This document shows positions 1 to 7,391 of a DNA stretch of 24,740 nt, piece by piece. Source of the DNA: CAZUQA01 sp964622375 (GTDB lineage: Bacteria; Bacillota_I; Bacilli_A; Erysipelotrichales; Erysipelotrichaceae); the NCBI GenBank assembly GCA_964622375.1, contig CAZUQA010000068.1, positions 1 to 24,740 on the forward strand, read 5' to 3'. The notes beneath the pieces were generated by a model, which did not search any database, was not told the DNA's origin, and saw only the letters and a program-made list of their open reading frames with translations. Position numbers and translations under genes: made by a program. Position 1 is the stretch's first letter; every line of letters starts with the position of its first letter.

Positions 1-58
1 TCGAACCCCCGACCCTCTGCTTGTAAGGCAGACGCTCTCCCAACTGAGCTAAGCCTCC
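1..58 (-). tRNA. tRNA-Val (anticodon UAC), 3' end outside window
   Basis: Read on the minus strand, the 5' acceptor strand GGAGGCT (58-52) is followed by TAGCTC and a D-loop with GG. The anticodon stem-loop has loop CTTACAA, giving anticodon TAC (Val), and the T-arm begins GGGGTTCGA. The window starts inside the T-arm, so the 3' acceptor strand and CCA are not visible. It lies 74 bases downstream of the RNase J stop on the same strand, and no T-run terminator separates them, so cotranscription is possible. Confidence 0.93.
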
Positions 59-63
59 ACTAC

Positions 64-79
64 GGGCACTTATGTGCCC
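64..79. other. Small inverted repeat between RNase J gene and tRNA-Val
   Basis: GGGCAC and GTGCCC form a perfect 6-bp hairpin with loop TTAT. No T-run follows on the minus strand, where the next bases lead directly into the tRNA. It is therefore a poor intrinsic terminator and may be a processing or pausing structure. On the plus strand it is followed only by AT-rich sequence. Confidence 0.4.
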
Positions 80-132
80 TAATATATTATCATAATCGTT
101 TAATTACCGTCAACAAGGATATTTCAGTGATC

Positions 133-1821
133 TTACTTTTGGGCGTCAACATGGTTGAGAATGGTGGGTATGACAATCGGATTACGATGAGTGCGGTTAA
201 ACAAGAAAGGTTCCAAAGCTGAACGAATGGTATTCTTGATTTCACTAAATGTTGTCTTAGTTTCCATTTTTTCTTTCAAAGCTTCATAAACCACCATTTC
301 TGCTTCCTTGATTAAGGTCTGGTTTTCTTTGATAAAGACAAAACCACGGGTAATCACTGTTGGTCGACATAACAGTTGATTAGTGCGGGAATCGATAGTC
401 ACAACTGCTGATACTAACCCGTCTTCTCCCAGTATTCTCCGATCCCGCAGTACGGTCATCGATAAACCCGTAGAATCATTGCCGTCAATAAAAATTTCAT
501 TAGCTTCAATTCGGCGATTGGTCATACTGACAACGCCATCTAGAAGCTTAAGTACATCACCATTGGAACAAATAAAGATATGATCCGGGGCGATTCCGGT
601 TTCAATAGCGGAATCGGCATGTTGTTTTAGCATCTTGTATTCACCATGGACCGGCATAAAATACTGCGGTTTTATCAACTGTAGCATCAACTTCTGTTCA
701 TCACTGGAGGCATGCCCGGTAGTATGTAAGGAGTTTAAAGCCGAATTGGTCATAACATTAGCTCCGGCTCTTGTCAAGGAGTTGATGACATGGGAGATGC
801 TTAAGCCGTTGCCCGGTATCGGGGAACTGGAAAAGACTACGGTATCCCCGGGAATAATGCGAATTTGTTTATGCGTACCATAAGCAATTCTACTTAAAGC
901 AGCTAAAGGTTCACCCTGACTACCGGTACAGAGAATACATAACTGGTTACTGGGATAGTTTTCTATCTCATCGGCAGTAACAAAGGAAGATGGCGGTATA
1001 TTAATGGTTCCTAACTCTAAGCCGATTTCGACAACATTTTCCATGGAGCGGCCAAAGATCGCGATTTTTCTGCCACAGGCTACAGCAGCTTCCAAAATTT
1101 GTTGGATACGATGGACATTAGAAGCGAAAGTTGCCACGATCAAACGTCCCGGGGTTTTCATGGTGGTATCCAGTATTTGCCGTGCCACCTTTTTTTCGCT
1201 GATGGAAAAACCGTCAACCCCGGCATTAGTAGAATCCGACATCAACAAGGAAATTCCGATCTGCCCCATATAAGCCATTTTTTGGTAATCGGCATTGGTC
1301 CCAACCGGGGTTAAATCAAACTTAAAGTCTCCGGTCTGTACGATTCTACCGTTTGGTGAGTTGATGATCACACCCAGGGAATCCGGTATTGAATGCGTCG
1401 TATTGAAAAAACCAATCGTAAAATGTTCAGTTCTGACACTGGAGTCTTCACTAATCAATTCTAATGTTGTTGTACTGCTCAGCTCAGCTTCTTCTAATTT
1501 CTTTTCAATCAGTTTTAAGGCAAAACGCGGAGCGTAAATCTTCGGCACTTTGACCGTCTTTAATAAGTAAGGTATCCCTCCGATATGGTCTTCGTGACCA
1601 TGGGTAATCAACAAAGCTTTGATTTTCTCATTGTTTTCCACTAAATAGCTGTAATCCGGTATCACATAGCTGACCCCAAAAAGCGACTCCTCAGGAAAAC
1701 GCACTCCGGCATCGACGATAATAATCTCGTCTTCCTGTTCAAAACAATACATATTTTTTCCGACTTCCCCTAAGCCGCCTAAGGCATAGATATAAGTTCC
1801 GTGTTTACTATTCTCCTTCAT
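133..1821 (-). CDS. rnj: Ribonuclease J (metallo-beta-lactamase / beta-CASP)
   Basis: The 562-aa length is typical of Bacillota RNase J (about 555 aa), an endoribonuclease and 5'-3' exoribonuclease of mRNA decay and rRNA maturation. The N-terminal GGLGEVGKN motif (15-23) is characteristic. The metal site HGHEDH (74-79), H143 in TTHSIPDS and D165 in TGDFKFD are all intact. The beta-CASP signatures TGSQGEP and TGHAS, and HGEY near residue 395, also match. It starts 10 bases after the deformylase stop with AGAGGA as ribosome binding site, so the two form an operon. J1 versus J2 cannot be decided from one copy. Confidence 0.96.
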   Translation of the reverse strand: MKENSKHGTYIYALGGLGEVGKNMYCFEQEDEIIIVDAGVRFPEESLFGVSYVIPDYSYLVENNEKIKALLITHGHEDHIGGIPYLLKTVKVPKIYAPRFALKLIEKKLEEAELSSTTTLELISEDSSVRTEHFTIGFFNTTHSIPDSLGVIINSPNGRIVQTGDFKFDLTPVGTNADYQKMAYMGQIGISLLMSDSTNAGVDGFSISEKKVARQILDTTMKTPGRLIVATFASNVHRIQQILEAAVACGRKIAIFGRSMENVVEIGLELGTINIPPSSFVTADEIENYPSNQLCILCTGSQGEPLAALSRIAYGTHKQIRIIPGDTVVFSSSPIPGNGLSISHVINSLTRAGANVMTNSALNSLHTTGHASSDEQKLMLQLIKPQYFMPVHGEYKMLKQHADSAIETGIAPDHIFICSNGDVLKLLDGVVSMTNRRIEANEIFIDGNDSTGLSMTVLRDRRILGEDGLVSAVVTIDSRTNQLLCRPTVITRGFVFIKENQTLIKEAEMVVYEALKEKMETKTTFSEIKNTIRSALEPFLFNRTHRNPIVIPTILNHVDAQK

Positions 1822-1831
1822 ATTTTTTCCT

Positions 1832-2395
1832 CTAAGTTATTTCTACACTGTTTTCCAAAATTTGGAAAGGATTGTTTTTATTAATACGGTCATAATATAG
1901 TATGCCGTTAAAATGATCGATTTCATGTTGCAAGACGATAGCCAAATACCCCTGAGCTTCAATAATCCTTTCTTTATTTGTCAAGATATCAAAAGCCCGA
2001 ACTTTAACCTTATGGGCCCGCATGACATAGCCCTCATGGCTGGCTTCTACTGAAAGGCAACCTTCGCCACTGCTCAAATAGCCATAACGTACTGAATTTT
2101 GAATTATCTTGGCATTAGCTAACAGAAAACGAACTTCAATGTTTTCCTCTTCATCACCGCTATCATAAGCAATCGCCAATATTTTTTTTGGTATACCAAC
2201 CTGAATTGCCGCAATACCGACAGCCGGTTTATAGTTTTCACCTTGCTCTACGTTCCCTTTTGTTGAATTCAAGACATATTCAAATAAAGCAGTAGCCAGT
2301 TTCTTATCATTGACACTGAGGGGAATTTTTACTTCAATTGATTTTTCTCTAATCTTCTTGTCACTATCGACGATGATATCAGCTGCGGTAAACAT
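1832..2395 (-). CDS. def: Peptide deformylase
   Basis: This protein removes the formyl group from the N-terminal Met of new proteins. All three family motifs are visible in its 187 residues: GIAAIQ (60-65), EGCLS (111-115, metal ligand C113) and QHEIDH (156-161, ligands H157 and H161, catalytic E158). The length and the spacing between motifs I and II suggest the longer Gram-positive (type 2) form. The ribosome binding site before the ATG is weak (GGGG). It is the first gene of a def-rnj operon with a good promoter about 85 bases upstream. Confidence 0.96.
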   Translation of the reverse strand: MFTAADIIVDSDKKIREKSIEVKIPLSVNDKKLATALFEYVLNSTKGNVEQGENYKPAVGIAAIQVGIPKKILAIAYDSGDEEENIEVRFLLANAKIIQNSVRYGYLSSGEGCLSVEASHEGYVMRAHKVKVRAFDILTNKERIIEAQGYLAIVLQHEIDHFNGILYYDRINKNNPFQILENSVEIT

Positions 2396-2477
2396 AGTAA
2401 AACCCCATTAAACAACAACTGGCAAATTCTCCCAGGTAGAAATTCTCATCTTGTTGCTCTGTGAAATTCTATACATT

Positions 2478-2506
2478 ATATTACTACAGTAAAGCAGCGC
2501 TGACAA
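2478..2506 (-). promoter_or_regulatory. Promoter of the def-rnj operon
   Basis: On the minus strand there is a -35 box TTGTCA (2506-2501), a 17-base spacer and a -10 box TAATAT (2483-2478). The predicted start point near 2471 leaves a leader of about 75 bases before def. An overlapping TATAAT three bases further downstream is an alternative -10. Confidence 0.65.
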
Positions 2507-2608
2507 GACCTTTGCTCATTAAAAAGCAATAAGTTATGTTGGCTTTTTTTGCTTATAAAATCTGGTAGCTGTTAGTTTTACCTTATATGCTTGTAGGCTT
2601 GACTATTG

Positions 2609-2614
2609 TATAAT
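2609..2614 (+). promoter_or_regulatory. Candidate -10 box for the Dabb-domain gene
   Basis: A perfect TATAAT lies 40 bases before the ATG at 2654. No convincing -35 box is seen at 16-18 bases. The leader between is GC-rich, with a GGTAGCGGTGGCGGCG-like stretch, and ends in a strong ribosome binding site GGGAGGA. Confidence 0.45.
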
Positions 2615-2653
2615 AGCGGTAGCGGTGGCGGCGCTATAGGGAGGATGGATTTT

Positions 2654-2944
2654 ATGTTAAAACACATTGTCATGTGGAACTTCAAGAAAGACTGCAGTAT
2701 GCGCGACATTGATGAGATTTCTTTTCAGCTAATGGAGTTAAAAAAGTTGGATGAAGTTTTAGAATTAACAGTCTACAAAAGCAATCAAAAATCATCCACC
2801 AAAGATTTCTGTTTGATCACTACTTTCTTTAATGAAAGTGATTTGCAAAAGTATCTTAGACATCCCGCTCACCAAAAAGTCAGCCAATTGATTGAAAAGA
2901 GCTTCTGTAACCGCCAGTGTTTCGATGTTGAGCTTATTTCGTAA
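2654..2944 (+). CDS. Dabb (stress-responsive A/B barrel) domain protein
   Basis: This is a 96-aa protein starting MLKHIVMWNFK, the typical opening of the Dabb family (PF07876), small dimeric ferredoxin-like alpha/beta barrels. The C-terminal part has the family's HPAHQKV segment followed by a final strand FDVELI. The start at 2654 is chosen because GGGAGGA lies just upstream and the family begins here. An in-frame upstream start at 2606 would add 16 low-complexity residues translated from the -10 region and is rejected. The biochemical role of bacterial single-domain Dabb proteins is mostly unknown. Confidence 0.85.
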   Translation: MLKHIVMWNFKKDCSMRDIDEISFQLMELKKLDEVLELTVYKSNQKSSTKDFCLITTFFNESDLQKYLRHPAHQKVSQLIEKSFCNRQCFDVELIS

Positions 2945-2949
2945 TAAAC

Positions 2950-2976
2950 AACGACCAGCTGTTATTTCCGGTCTTC
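2950..2976 (-). terminator. Weak hairpin overlapping the queT-like stop codon
   Basis: On the minus strand GACCGG pairs with CTGGTC (one G-T wobble) around a 9-base loop, followed by GTTGTTTATT. The stem includes the last codons of the transporter gene. It may act as a weak terminator between two convergent genes. Confidence 0.35.
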
Positions 2977-3495
2977 CTTCTCGGTAGTAAAGAACTTAAT
3001 AGTACCGAGTTTTTTTATTAAGGGTAAGCCGATGATAAAAATCGCGATAAACTGACCTAAAGCAATTTGCATAAATATTAAAGAAAAAAATGGCCAACTA
3101 AAGCTGCTGGATGGACTCAGCACTACTGTTAACTCTAAACCAATTACTACGGCATTTAGCAAGATTGGCGGTAAGGTAGCCAATACCGGGTAGCCCTTAA
3201 CGCAATAGTGGCGCAAGCGGTAGCTACAATAGCCGGCGATTATTGTCGTAGCCGTGCCGACAAAAACATCGAGCATCCCGGCAATATTAGCCCCACTCAT
3301 GACCCCGAGCAGGTTAGTCACAAAACAACCCAAACCTAAAGCCAAAATACTGCTGGGCATAATTACCGGCAATAGGGTCAAAGCCTCAGCCAAGCGAACT
3401 TGGATATTGGCGAAGGACAAAGGCGCCAATAACAAACTGATACCGGCATATAATCCGGCAATCATGGCTAAAATGGCGATTTTCTTGGTCGGCAT
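2962..3495 (-). CDS. queT: QueT-family ECF transporter substrate-binding (S) subunit
   Basis: The protein is 177 aa with about five to six hydrophobic segments. The segment FANIQVRLAEALTLLP (29-44) matches the signature of the QueT family (PF06177), thought to import the queuosine precursor preQ1 or queuine through a shared ECF module. No ECF ATPase or T subunit is encoded nearby, as expected for group II S subunits. It starts 28 bases after the alpha/beta hydrolase stop, with AAGGAAA as ribosome binding site, and is probably cotranscribed with it. I looked for a preQ1 riboswitch upstream and saw none. Substrate assignment is by family only. Confidence 0.82.
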   Translation of the reverse strand: MPTKKIAILAMIAGLYAGISLLLAPLSFANIQVRLAEALTLLPVIMPSSILALGLGCFVTNLLGVMSGANIAGMLDVFVGTATTIIAGYCSYRLRHYCVKGYPVLATLPPILLNAVVIGLELTVVLSPSSSFSWPFFSLIFMQIALGQFIAIFIIGLPLIKKLGTIKFFTTEKEDRK

Positions 3496-3523
3496 ATAGT
3501 TTCCTTATTCCGCTTCTTTCTTG

Positions 3524-4480
3524 TTACTTGGCCACTTGGTAAATATTTTTCTTACAACGCTGATTTAACCAGTTTTCAATATCTTGATAAACTTTTTCTT
3601 TGTCCAGCTCGTTGAGGATCTCGTGACGGTCACCGGCATAGAGAATCAAGGTCAAGTCGCTAATTTTCGTTTTCAGTTTTTCATAGATTTCTTTAATGGC
3701 TAGGCCATAATTGCCGCAAGGATCTTCCGCCCCTGAAACTAGCAAGATGGGTAGTTCTTTATTGAGACTTGCAAACCAAGCCGGGGCGTTAACTTCTTGA
3801 CGCAAGTCGACGATATCTTTAAAACCTTGCAAGGTCGTGATAAAAGCACAGAATCTATCTTTTTGGTAAGCGATACAAACCGCATCATCCTTGCTTAACC
3901 AAGCGCTGGAATTTACCGGGTTGGTAATTCGTTTGATGTAAGGGCCAAAAGCCATTTTGGCGACAAATTTACTCCGCCCTTTCTTGCCTTGAAAAGCCAT
4001 CAAGACTTTCAGCAGTAAGGAGTTGATTGTGTACATGAGCGGGCTGTCACCCCCCATGCTGCCCATTTGAATAAAACCGGAGACGGCTTGGGGATACTTA
4101 GAGATAAAGTAACGTCCGACATTAGAGCCCATAGAATGGCCTAACAAAATAAGCGGCACCTCTTTATACCAAATTTTCGCCTGGTCGACCATCAGTTTAG
4201 CATCGGTAACTAAGTATTCATTACCTTTTTCCGGTCCAAAGTAACCAAAATCATCCGGGCTTTTGGCGGTTGCACCATGACCTAGCTGGTCATAAGTTAC
4301 CACCGCATAGCCTTTACTGTTTAGGTAAGTGATAAAAGCGGCAAAACGGCTGGCATGGTCATTCATCCCGTGAATGATAACTACCACCCCTTTTAGAAAA
4401 TCACCGCTGACTTCATAGCGATATCCCGCTAAAGTATTAATTCCGTCATTACTTTTTAAGTTAAACTCTTGTTTTTCCAT
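3524..4480 (-). CDS. Alpha/beta hydrolase, monoacylglycerol lipase / lysophospholipase-like
   Basis: A 318-aa serine hydrolase of the Hydrolase_4 (PF12146) type. The oxyanion segment HGMNDH (37-42), the nucleophile elbow GHSMGS (S116), D253 in SGAEDP and H286 in GDRHEILNE form a complete catalytic triad. VTYDQLGHG (61-69) is also typical of this family. There is no signal peptide, so it is probably cytoplasmic. It likely cleaves monoacylglycerols or lysophospholipids, but the substrate cannot be read from the sequence. It has its own promoter just after the NUDIX stop and a GAGGAAAG ribosome binding site. Confidence 0.88.
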   Translation of the reverse strand: MEKQEFNLKSNDGINTLAGYRYEVSGDFLKGVVVIIHGMNDHASRFAAFITYLNSKGYAVVTYDQLGHGATAKSPDDFGYFGPEKGNEYLVTDAKLMVDQAKIWYKEVPLILLGHSMGSNVGRYFISKYPQAVSGFIQMGSMGGDSPLMYTINSLLLKVLMAFQGKKGRSKFVAKMAFGPYIKRITNPVNSSAWLSKDDAVCIAYQKDRFCAFITTLQGFKDIVDLRQEVNAPAWFASLNKELPILLVSGAEDPCGNYGLAIKEIYEKLKTKISDLTLILYAGDRHEILNELDKEKVYQDIENWLNQRCKKNIYQVAK

Positions 4481-4501
4481 CGTCTTTCCTCAATCTGTCT
4501 A

Positions 4502-4510
4502 ATTATAGCA
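4502..4510 (-). promoter_or_regulatory. Extended -10 promoter of the alpha/beta hydrolase gene
   Basis: On the minus strand TGC-TATAAT is a perfect extended -10. It lies about 20 bases before the start codon, with GAGGAAAG in between. No clear -35 box is seen, as is common for extended -10 promoters. No terminator separates it from the NUDIX gene upstream. Confidence 0.6.
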
Positions 4511-4520
4511 CAGGAAATTA

Positions 4521-5051
4521 CTAGTGATTTTCCTGATAAATCTCAACCTTAAACAACAAAGCTAAAGTCTTCCCGTCCGTTATTTCGCCGGAGTTGACCA
4601 TTTGTCGTAACTTAGTGATTTTGACTCTTTCCACGGCTAAAAACTCGGTGGAATCTAGATGCTGACCGACATAAACTAAATCCTCAGCCAGATAAAGATG
4701 AATAACCTCGCTGGAGTAACCACAAGTCGGCACAAAATGACCTAGACTAACTAAACGCTGGGGACGATAGCCGGTCTCTTCTTCCAATTCCCGGGCTGCT
4801 GCTTGTTGGGGGTCTTCATTTTGTTCCAGTTTTCCCGCCGGAAACTCCAAAAACTCTTTTTGTAAAGCATAGCGATACTGGCGCACCATCAGCACTTCAT
4901 CGCCAAGAGCACTGTAGATACAAACCCCACCTTGATGTTTGATGATCTCCCGGCGCGACAATTTACCGTCAGGTAACTCGACTGTGTCTTCATAGACTGT
5001 AAAAACCCGACCATTAAATACTATTTTTTCTTTAATTTTCTTTTCTTGCAC
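4521..5051 (-). CDS. nudF: NUDIX hydrolase, ADP-ribose pyrophosphatase type
   Basis: The Nudix box GX5EX7REUXEEXG is complete at residues 73-94 (G73, E79, R87-E88, E91-E92), within a protein of 176 aa. The preceding RQYRYALQKEFLEFPAG is typical of ADP-ribose pyrophosphatases (NudF/YqkG type), which split ADP-ribose to AMP and ribose-5-phosphate. I start it at the GTG at 5051. The open frame continues to an ATG at 5210, but that extension reads through the aldolase terminator and the gene's own promoter, overlaps the aldolase gene, and has no family match. The GTG lies six bases after TATAAT and has no well-placed ribosome binding site, so translation may be leaderless. Confidence 0.9.
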   Translation of the reverse strand: MQEKKIKEKIVFNGRVFTVYEDTVELPDGKLSRREIIKHQGGVCIYSALGDEVLMVRQYRYALQKEFLEFPAGKLEQNEDPQQAAARELEEETGYRPQRLVSLGHFVPTCGYSSEVIHLYLAEDLVYVGQHLDSTEFLAVERVKITKLRQMVNSGEITDGKTLALLFKVEIYQENH

Positions 5052-5057
5052 TGTTAT

Positions 5058-5066
5058 ATTATACCA
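5058..5066 (-). promoter_or_regulatory. Extended -10 promoter directly before the NUDIX start
   Basis: On the minus strand TGG-TATAAT is a perfect extended -10 (TGN-TATAAT). The next six bases, ATAACA, lead to GTG. A start point seven bases after the -10 would be the G of the GTG itself. No TTGACA-like -35 box is evident. Confidence 0.6.
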
Positions 5067-5098
5067 TCCTGAAAGGCAAAACGAAAATGCTTGGTGAC

Positions 5099-5112
5099 TG
5101 GCGCTCAGCGCC
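5099..5112. repeat. Short inverted repeat upstream of the NUDIX promoter
   Basis: GGCGCT and AGCGCC form a near-perfect inverted repeat of 13 bases between the aldolase terminator and the NUDIX -10 box, centred about 45 bases upstream of the -10. It could be an operator or an incidental hairpin. No known binding site is recognised. Confidence 0.35.
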
Positions 5113-5133
5113 TTAAGATATTGTTTTCCCGTC

Positions 5134-5160
5134 AAAAAAACCAAGCTTTGAACTTGGTTT
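5134..5160 (-). terminator. Intrinsic terminator of the class II aldolase gene
   Basis: On the minus strand AAACCAAG pairs with CTTGGTTT around the 7-base loop TTCAAAG, and the 3' arm runs into seven T residues. It begins ten bases after the aldolase stop codon and cleanly separates it from the NUDIX gene. Confidence 0.88.
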
Positions 5161-5169
5161 GTTTCTCTA

Positions 5170-5826
5170 CTATCTTTGATTGGGGTGACCGAAACTGGCG
5201 GCTTTCTCAAAATACTTTTTCATGTTCTCGGCGCTGATGACCGTCGCTTGGCCGACCGCTAGACAACGCACTTGAATTTCCGCAGTAAACTCCATGTTTT
5301 CGGCAATGGTGAAAGCCTCATCGATATCTTCGCCACAGGCGATCAATCCGTGATTAGCTAACAATACAGCTTTATTGTCACCGCAGGTGTCAAAAGCGAT
5401 TTTCGCTAATTCAGCGGTACCATAGGTGGCATAAGGCGCGCATTCAACGCGATCTTTACCACAAGTACCTAAACTGTAATGTACCGGTAGTAACGCTTGG
5501 CCTAAAGCCGACAGCGTGGTACAAAAAGGTGAGTGGCAATGTAAGATGGCTCCGATTTCCGGACGATTACGATAGAAAATCGCATGCACTTCATATTCAC
5601 TGGATGGTGCCCAATCGCCCTCGACGATGTTACCTTCAAGATCCATTACTACCACATCAACAGGATTGATGACAAAATAATCCAAACTACTGGGACTGAT
5701 AGCCAATAAACCTTCATCGCGATTAAAAATACTGATATTACCGCTACTGCCTTTGGTCAAACCAAAATTAACCATCTTACGACAATAATCGACTACTTGT
5801 GCTCTTTCTCTTTTAAGTAACATCAT
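5170..5826 (-). CDS. Class II aldolase (L-fuculose-phosphate aldolase-like)
   Basis: A 218-aa protein of the class II aldolase/adducin family. It has the phosphate-binding GSSGNIS (26-32), E77 in PSSEYEVH and the zinc ligands H96, H98 (HCHSPF) and H159 (NHGLIACG). L-fuculose-phosphate aldolase gives dihydroxyacetone phosphate and L-lactaldehyde. L-ribulose-phosphate 4-epimerase and related enzymes share the fold, so the exact sugar is uncertain. The ribosome binding site is AGGAGG. It starts 68 bases after glpK, and a terminator follows directly. No fucose or rhamnose pathway genes are nearby. Confidence 0.85.
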   Translation of the reverse strand: MMLLKRERAQVVDYCRKMVNFGLTKGSSGNISIFNRDEGLLAISPSSLDYFVINPVDVVVMDLEGNIVEGDWAPSSEYEVHAIFYRNRPEIGAILHCHSPFCTTLSALGQALLPVHYSLGTCGKDRVECAPYATYGTAELAKIAFDTCGDNKAVLLANHGLIACGEDIDEAFTIAENMEFTAEIQVRCLAVGQATVISAENMKKYFEKAASFGHPNQR

Positions 5827-5894
5827 TTTGACCTCCTACTGTCAATTACTAATATACTATATTTGTTTAGGGTAATACAATGGCGACTTATTAA

Positions 5895-7391
5895 CTAGCG
5901 GATTTTAAACTGACAAGTAGCCTTTACCGCCATCAGCCATTTCTCATATTTCTTCGCAGCTTCCTGTTGACTCATCAACGGCTCAAATACTTTTTCTACG
6001 GCGATAGCGTTTTTAATGGCAGCCAAATCAGAGAAATAAGCGGTAGCTAAACCGGCAAAATAAGCCGCTCCCAAAGCTGTGGTTTCGCGGACCGCTTTTC
6101 TTTCAACCGGTACGCGCAGGATATCGCTTTGAAATTGCATTAAATAGTTATTGGCACAAGCTCCGCCATCGACACCGAGATAAGTCAGGCGAAGATTGGC
6201 ATCTTTTTCCATGGCTAAAATGATATCTTTGGTTTGAAAAGCGATGGCTTCCAAAACCGCTTTCGCCAAGTGTTGGCGACTGGTCGCCCGGGTTAAGCCG
6301 AACAAAGCGCCGGCTACCTCATCATTCCAATACGGGGCTCCTAAACCGACAAAAGCCGGTACTAAGACAACTTCTTGGTCATCGCTGCTGCTATATGCCA
6401 ATTCTTCGGTTTCCCCGGCTTCCTTAATCACTTGCAAACCATCACGTAACCACTGTACAGCACTGCCGGCAACAAAGACCGAACCTTCCAAAGCATAGTC
6501 CACTTGACCGTTGATGCCCCAAGCCAAAGTTGTCAGTAAGCCACTAGATGATGCAATGGCTTTATCTTTGGTGTTCATCAGTAGGAAACAACCGGTACCG
6601 TAAGTGTTTTTCGCCTGTCCGGCTTGCCAACAAGTCTGACCAAACAGGGCAGCCTGTTGGTCCCCGGCTATTCCGGCAATCGGTATGCTCTTTCCGAAAA
6701 ATAAAGCCGGATCGGTATAACCAAAGATCGTCGAGCTATCTTTGACCTCTGCCAACATCGTTTCCGGGATATTAAACAATGCCAGCAGTTCCTTATCCCA
6801 ACATTTATCATAAATATTATAAAGCATCGTTCTGGAAGCATTACTGTAATCGGTGGCAAATACGGCTCCTTTGGTCAGTTGCCACAGTAGCCAGGTGTCC
6901 ATAGTTCCGCACAGTAAGTCACCGGCTACCGCTTTTTGATAACTGCCGCGCACATTATCGAAGATCCACTTTATTTTGCTGGCGGAAAAATAAGAGTCGA
7001 TTACTAAACCCGTCTTGCTTTTAATCAAAGCACTGTAGCCGCGTTGTTTTAAGTCATCGCAGATGCTTTTACTCTGCCGAGATTGCCAAACTATCGCCTG
7101 ATAGATCGGTTGCCCGCTTTTTTTGTCCCAGACAATCGTCGTTTCCCTTTGGTTAGTAATACCGATAGCAGCTATCTGTTCGGCTTTAATAGCGGCTTTG
7201 TCTAATACTTCAGTCATAACAGCAACGACCGATTGCCAAATCTCCAGAGCGTCCTGTTGGACCCAGCCGGCTTGCGGGAAATACTGTGTAAATTCTTTTT
7301 GCGCTAAAGCGATAATGCGGGAATTCTTATCAAAGATAATCGCCCGACTGCTGGTAGTACCCTGGTCGATGGCTAACAGATATTTATTCAT
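5895..7391 (-). CDS. glpK: Glycerol kinase
   Basis: This enzyme phosphorylates glycerol to sn-glycerol-3-phosphate with ATP; here it is 498 aa. FGGY-family motifs are clear: DQGTTSSRAI (9-18), ITNQRET (78-84), CGTMDTWLLW (161-170) and AGDQQAALFGQ (242-252). The start at 7391 fits the family and has AAGGGAAA upstream. A longer in-frame start at 7487 lies inside the YhaM gene and is rejected. The gene overlaps the end of YhaM by 8 bases, so it is translationally coupled. In Gram-positive glycerol kinases a His near position 230-232 (Y-H-F-F/Y-G) is phosphorylated by HPr. Here the matching segment is P-A-L-F-F-G, with Leu230 instead. Confidence 0.96.
   Translation of the reverse strand: MNKYLLAIDQGTTSSRAIIFDKNSRIIALAQKEFTQYFPQAGWVQQDALEIWQSVVAVMTEVLDKAAIKAEQIAAIGITNQRETTIVWDKKSGQPIYQAIVWQSRQSKSICDDLKQRGYSALIKSKTGLVIDSYFSASKIKWIFDNVRGSYQKAVAGDLLCGTMDTWLLWQLTKGAVFATDYSNASRTMLYNIYDKCWDKELLALFNIPETMLAEVKDSSTIFGYTDPALFFGKSIPIAGIAGDQQAALFGQTCWQAGQAKNTYGTGCFLLMNTKDKAIASSSGLLTTLAWGINGQVDYALEGSVFVAGSAVQWLRDGLQVIKEAGETEELAYSSSDDQEVVLVPAFVGLGAPYWNDEVAGALFGLTRATSRQHLAKAVLEAIAFQTKDIILAMEKDANLRLTYLGVDGGACANNYLMQFQSDILRVPVERKAVRETTALGAAYFAGLATAYFSDLAAIKNAIAVEKVFEPLMSQQEAAKKYEKWLMAVKATCQFKIR

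Noticed and set aside
2606..2653. Upstream start of the Dabb gene
   Set aside because: The first codons would overlap the -10 box and encode a Gly/Ser-rich stretch; GGGAGGA and the family start point to 2654.
3496..3523. preQ1 riboswitch before the QueT-like gene
   Set aside because: The gap is only 28 bases and shows no preQ1 aptamer elements; the gene appears to be read from the hydrolase promoter.
5052..5210. N-terminal extension of the NUDIX frame to an ATG at 5210
   Set aside because: It reads through the aldolase terminator and the gene's own promoter, overlaps the aldolase gene by 41 bases and has no family similarity.
6244..6498. Plus-strand open frames inside glpK, YhaM and the RNase J gene
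   Set aside because: They are shadows of well-supported genes on the other strand, with atypical composition and no ribosome binding sites.
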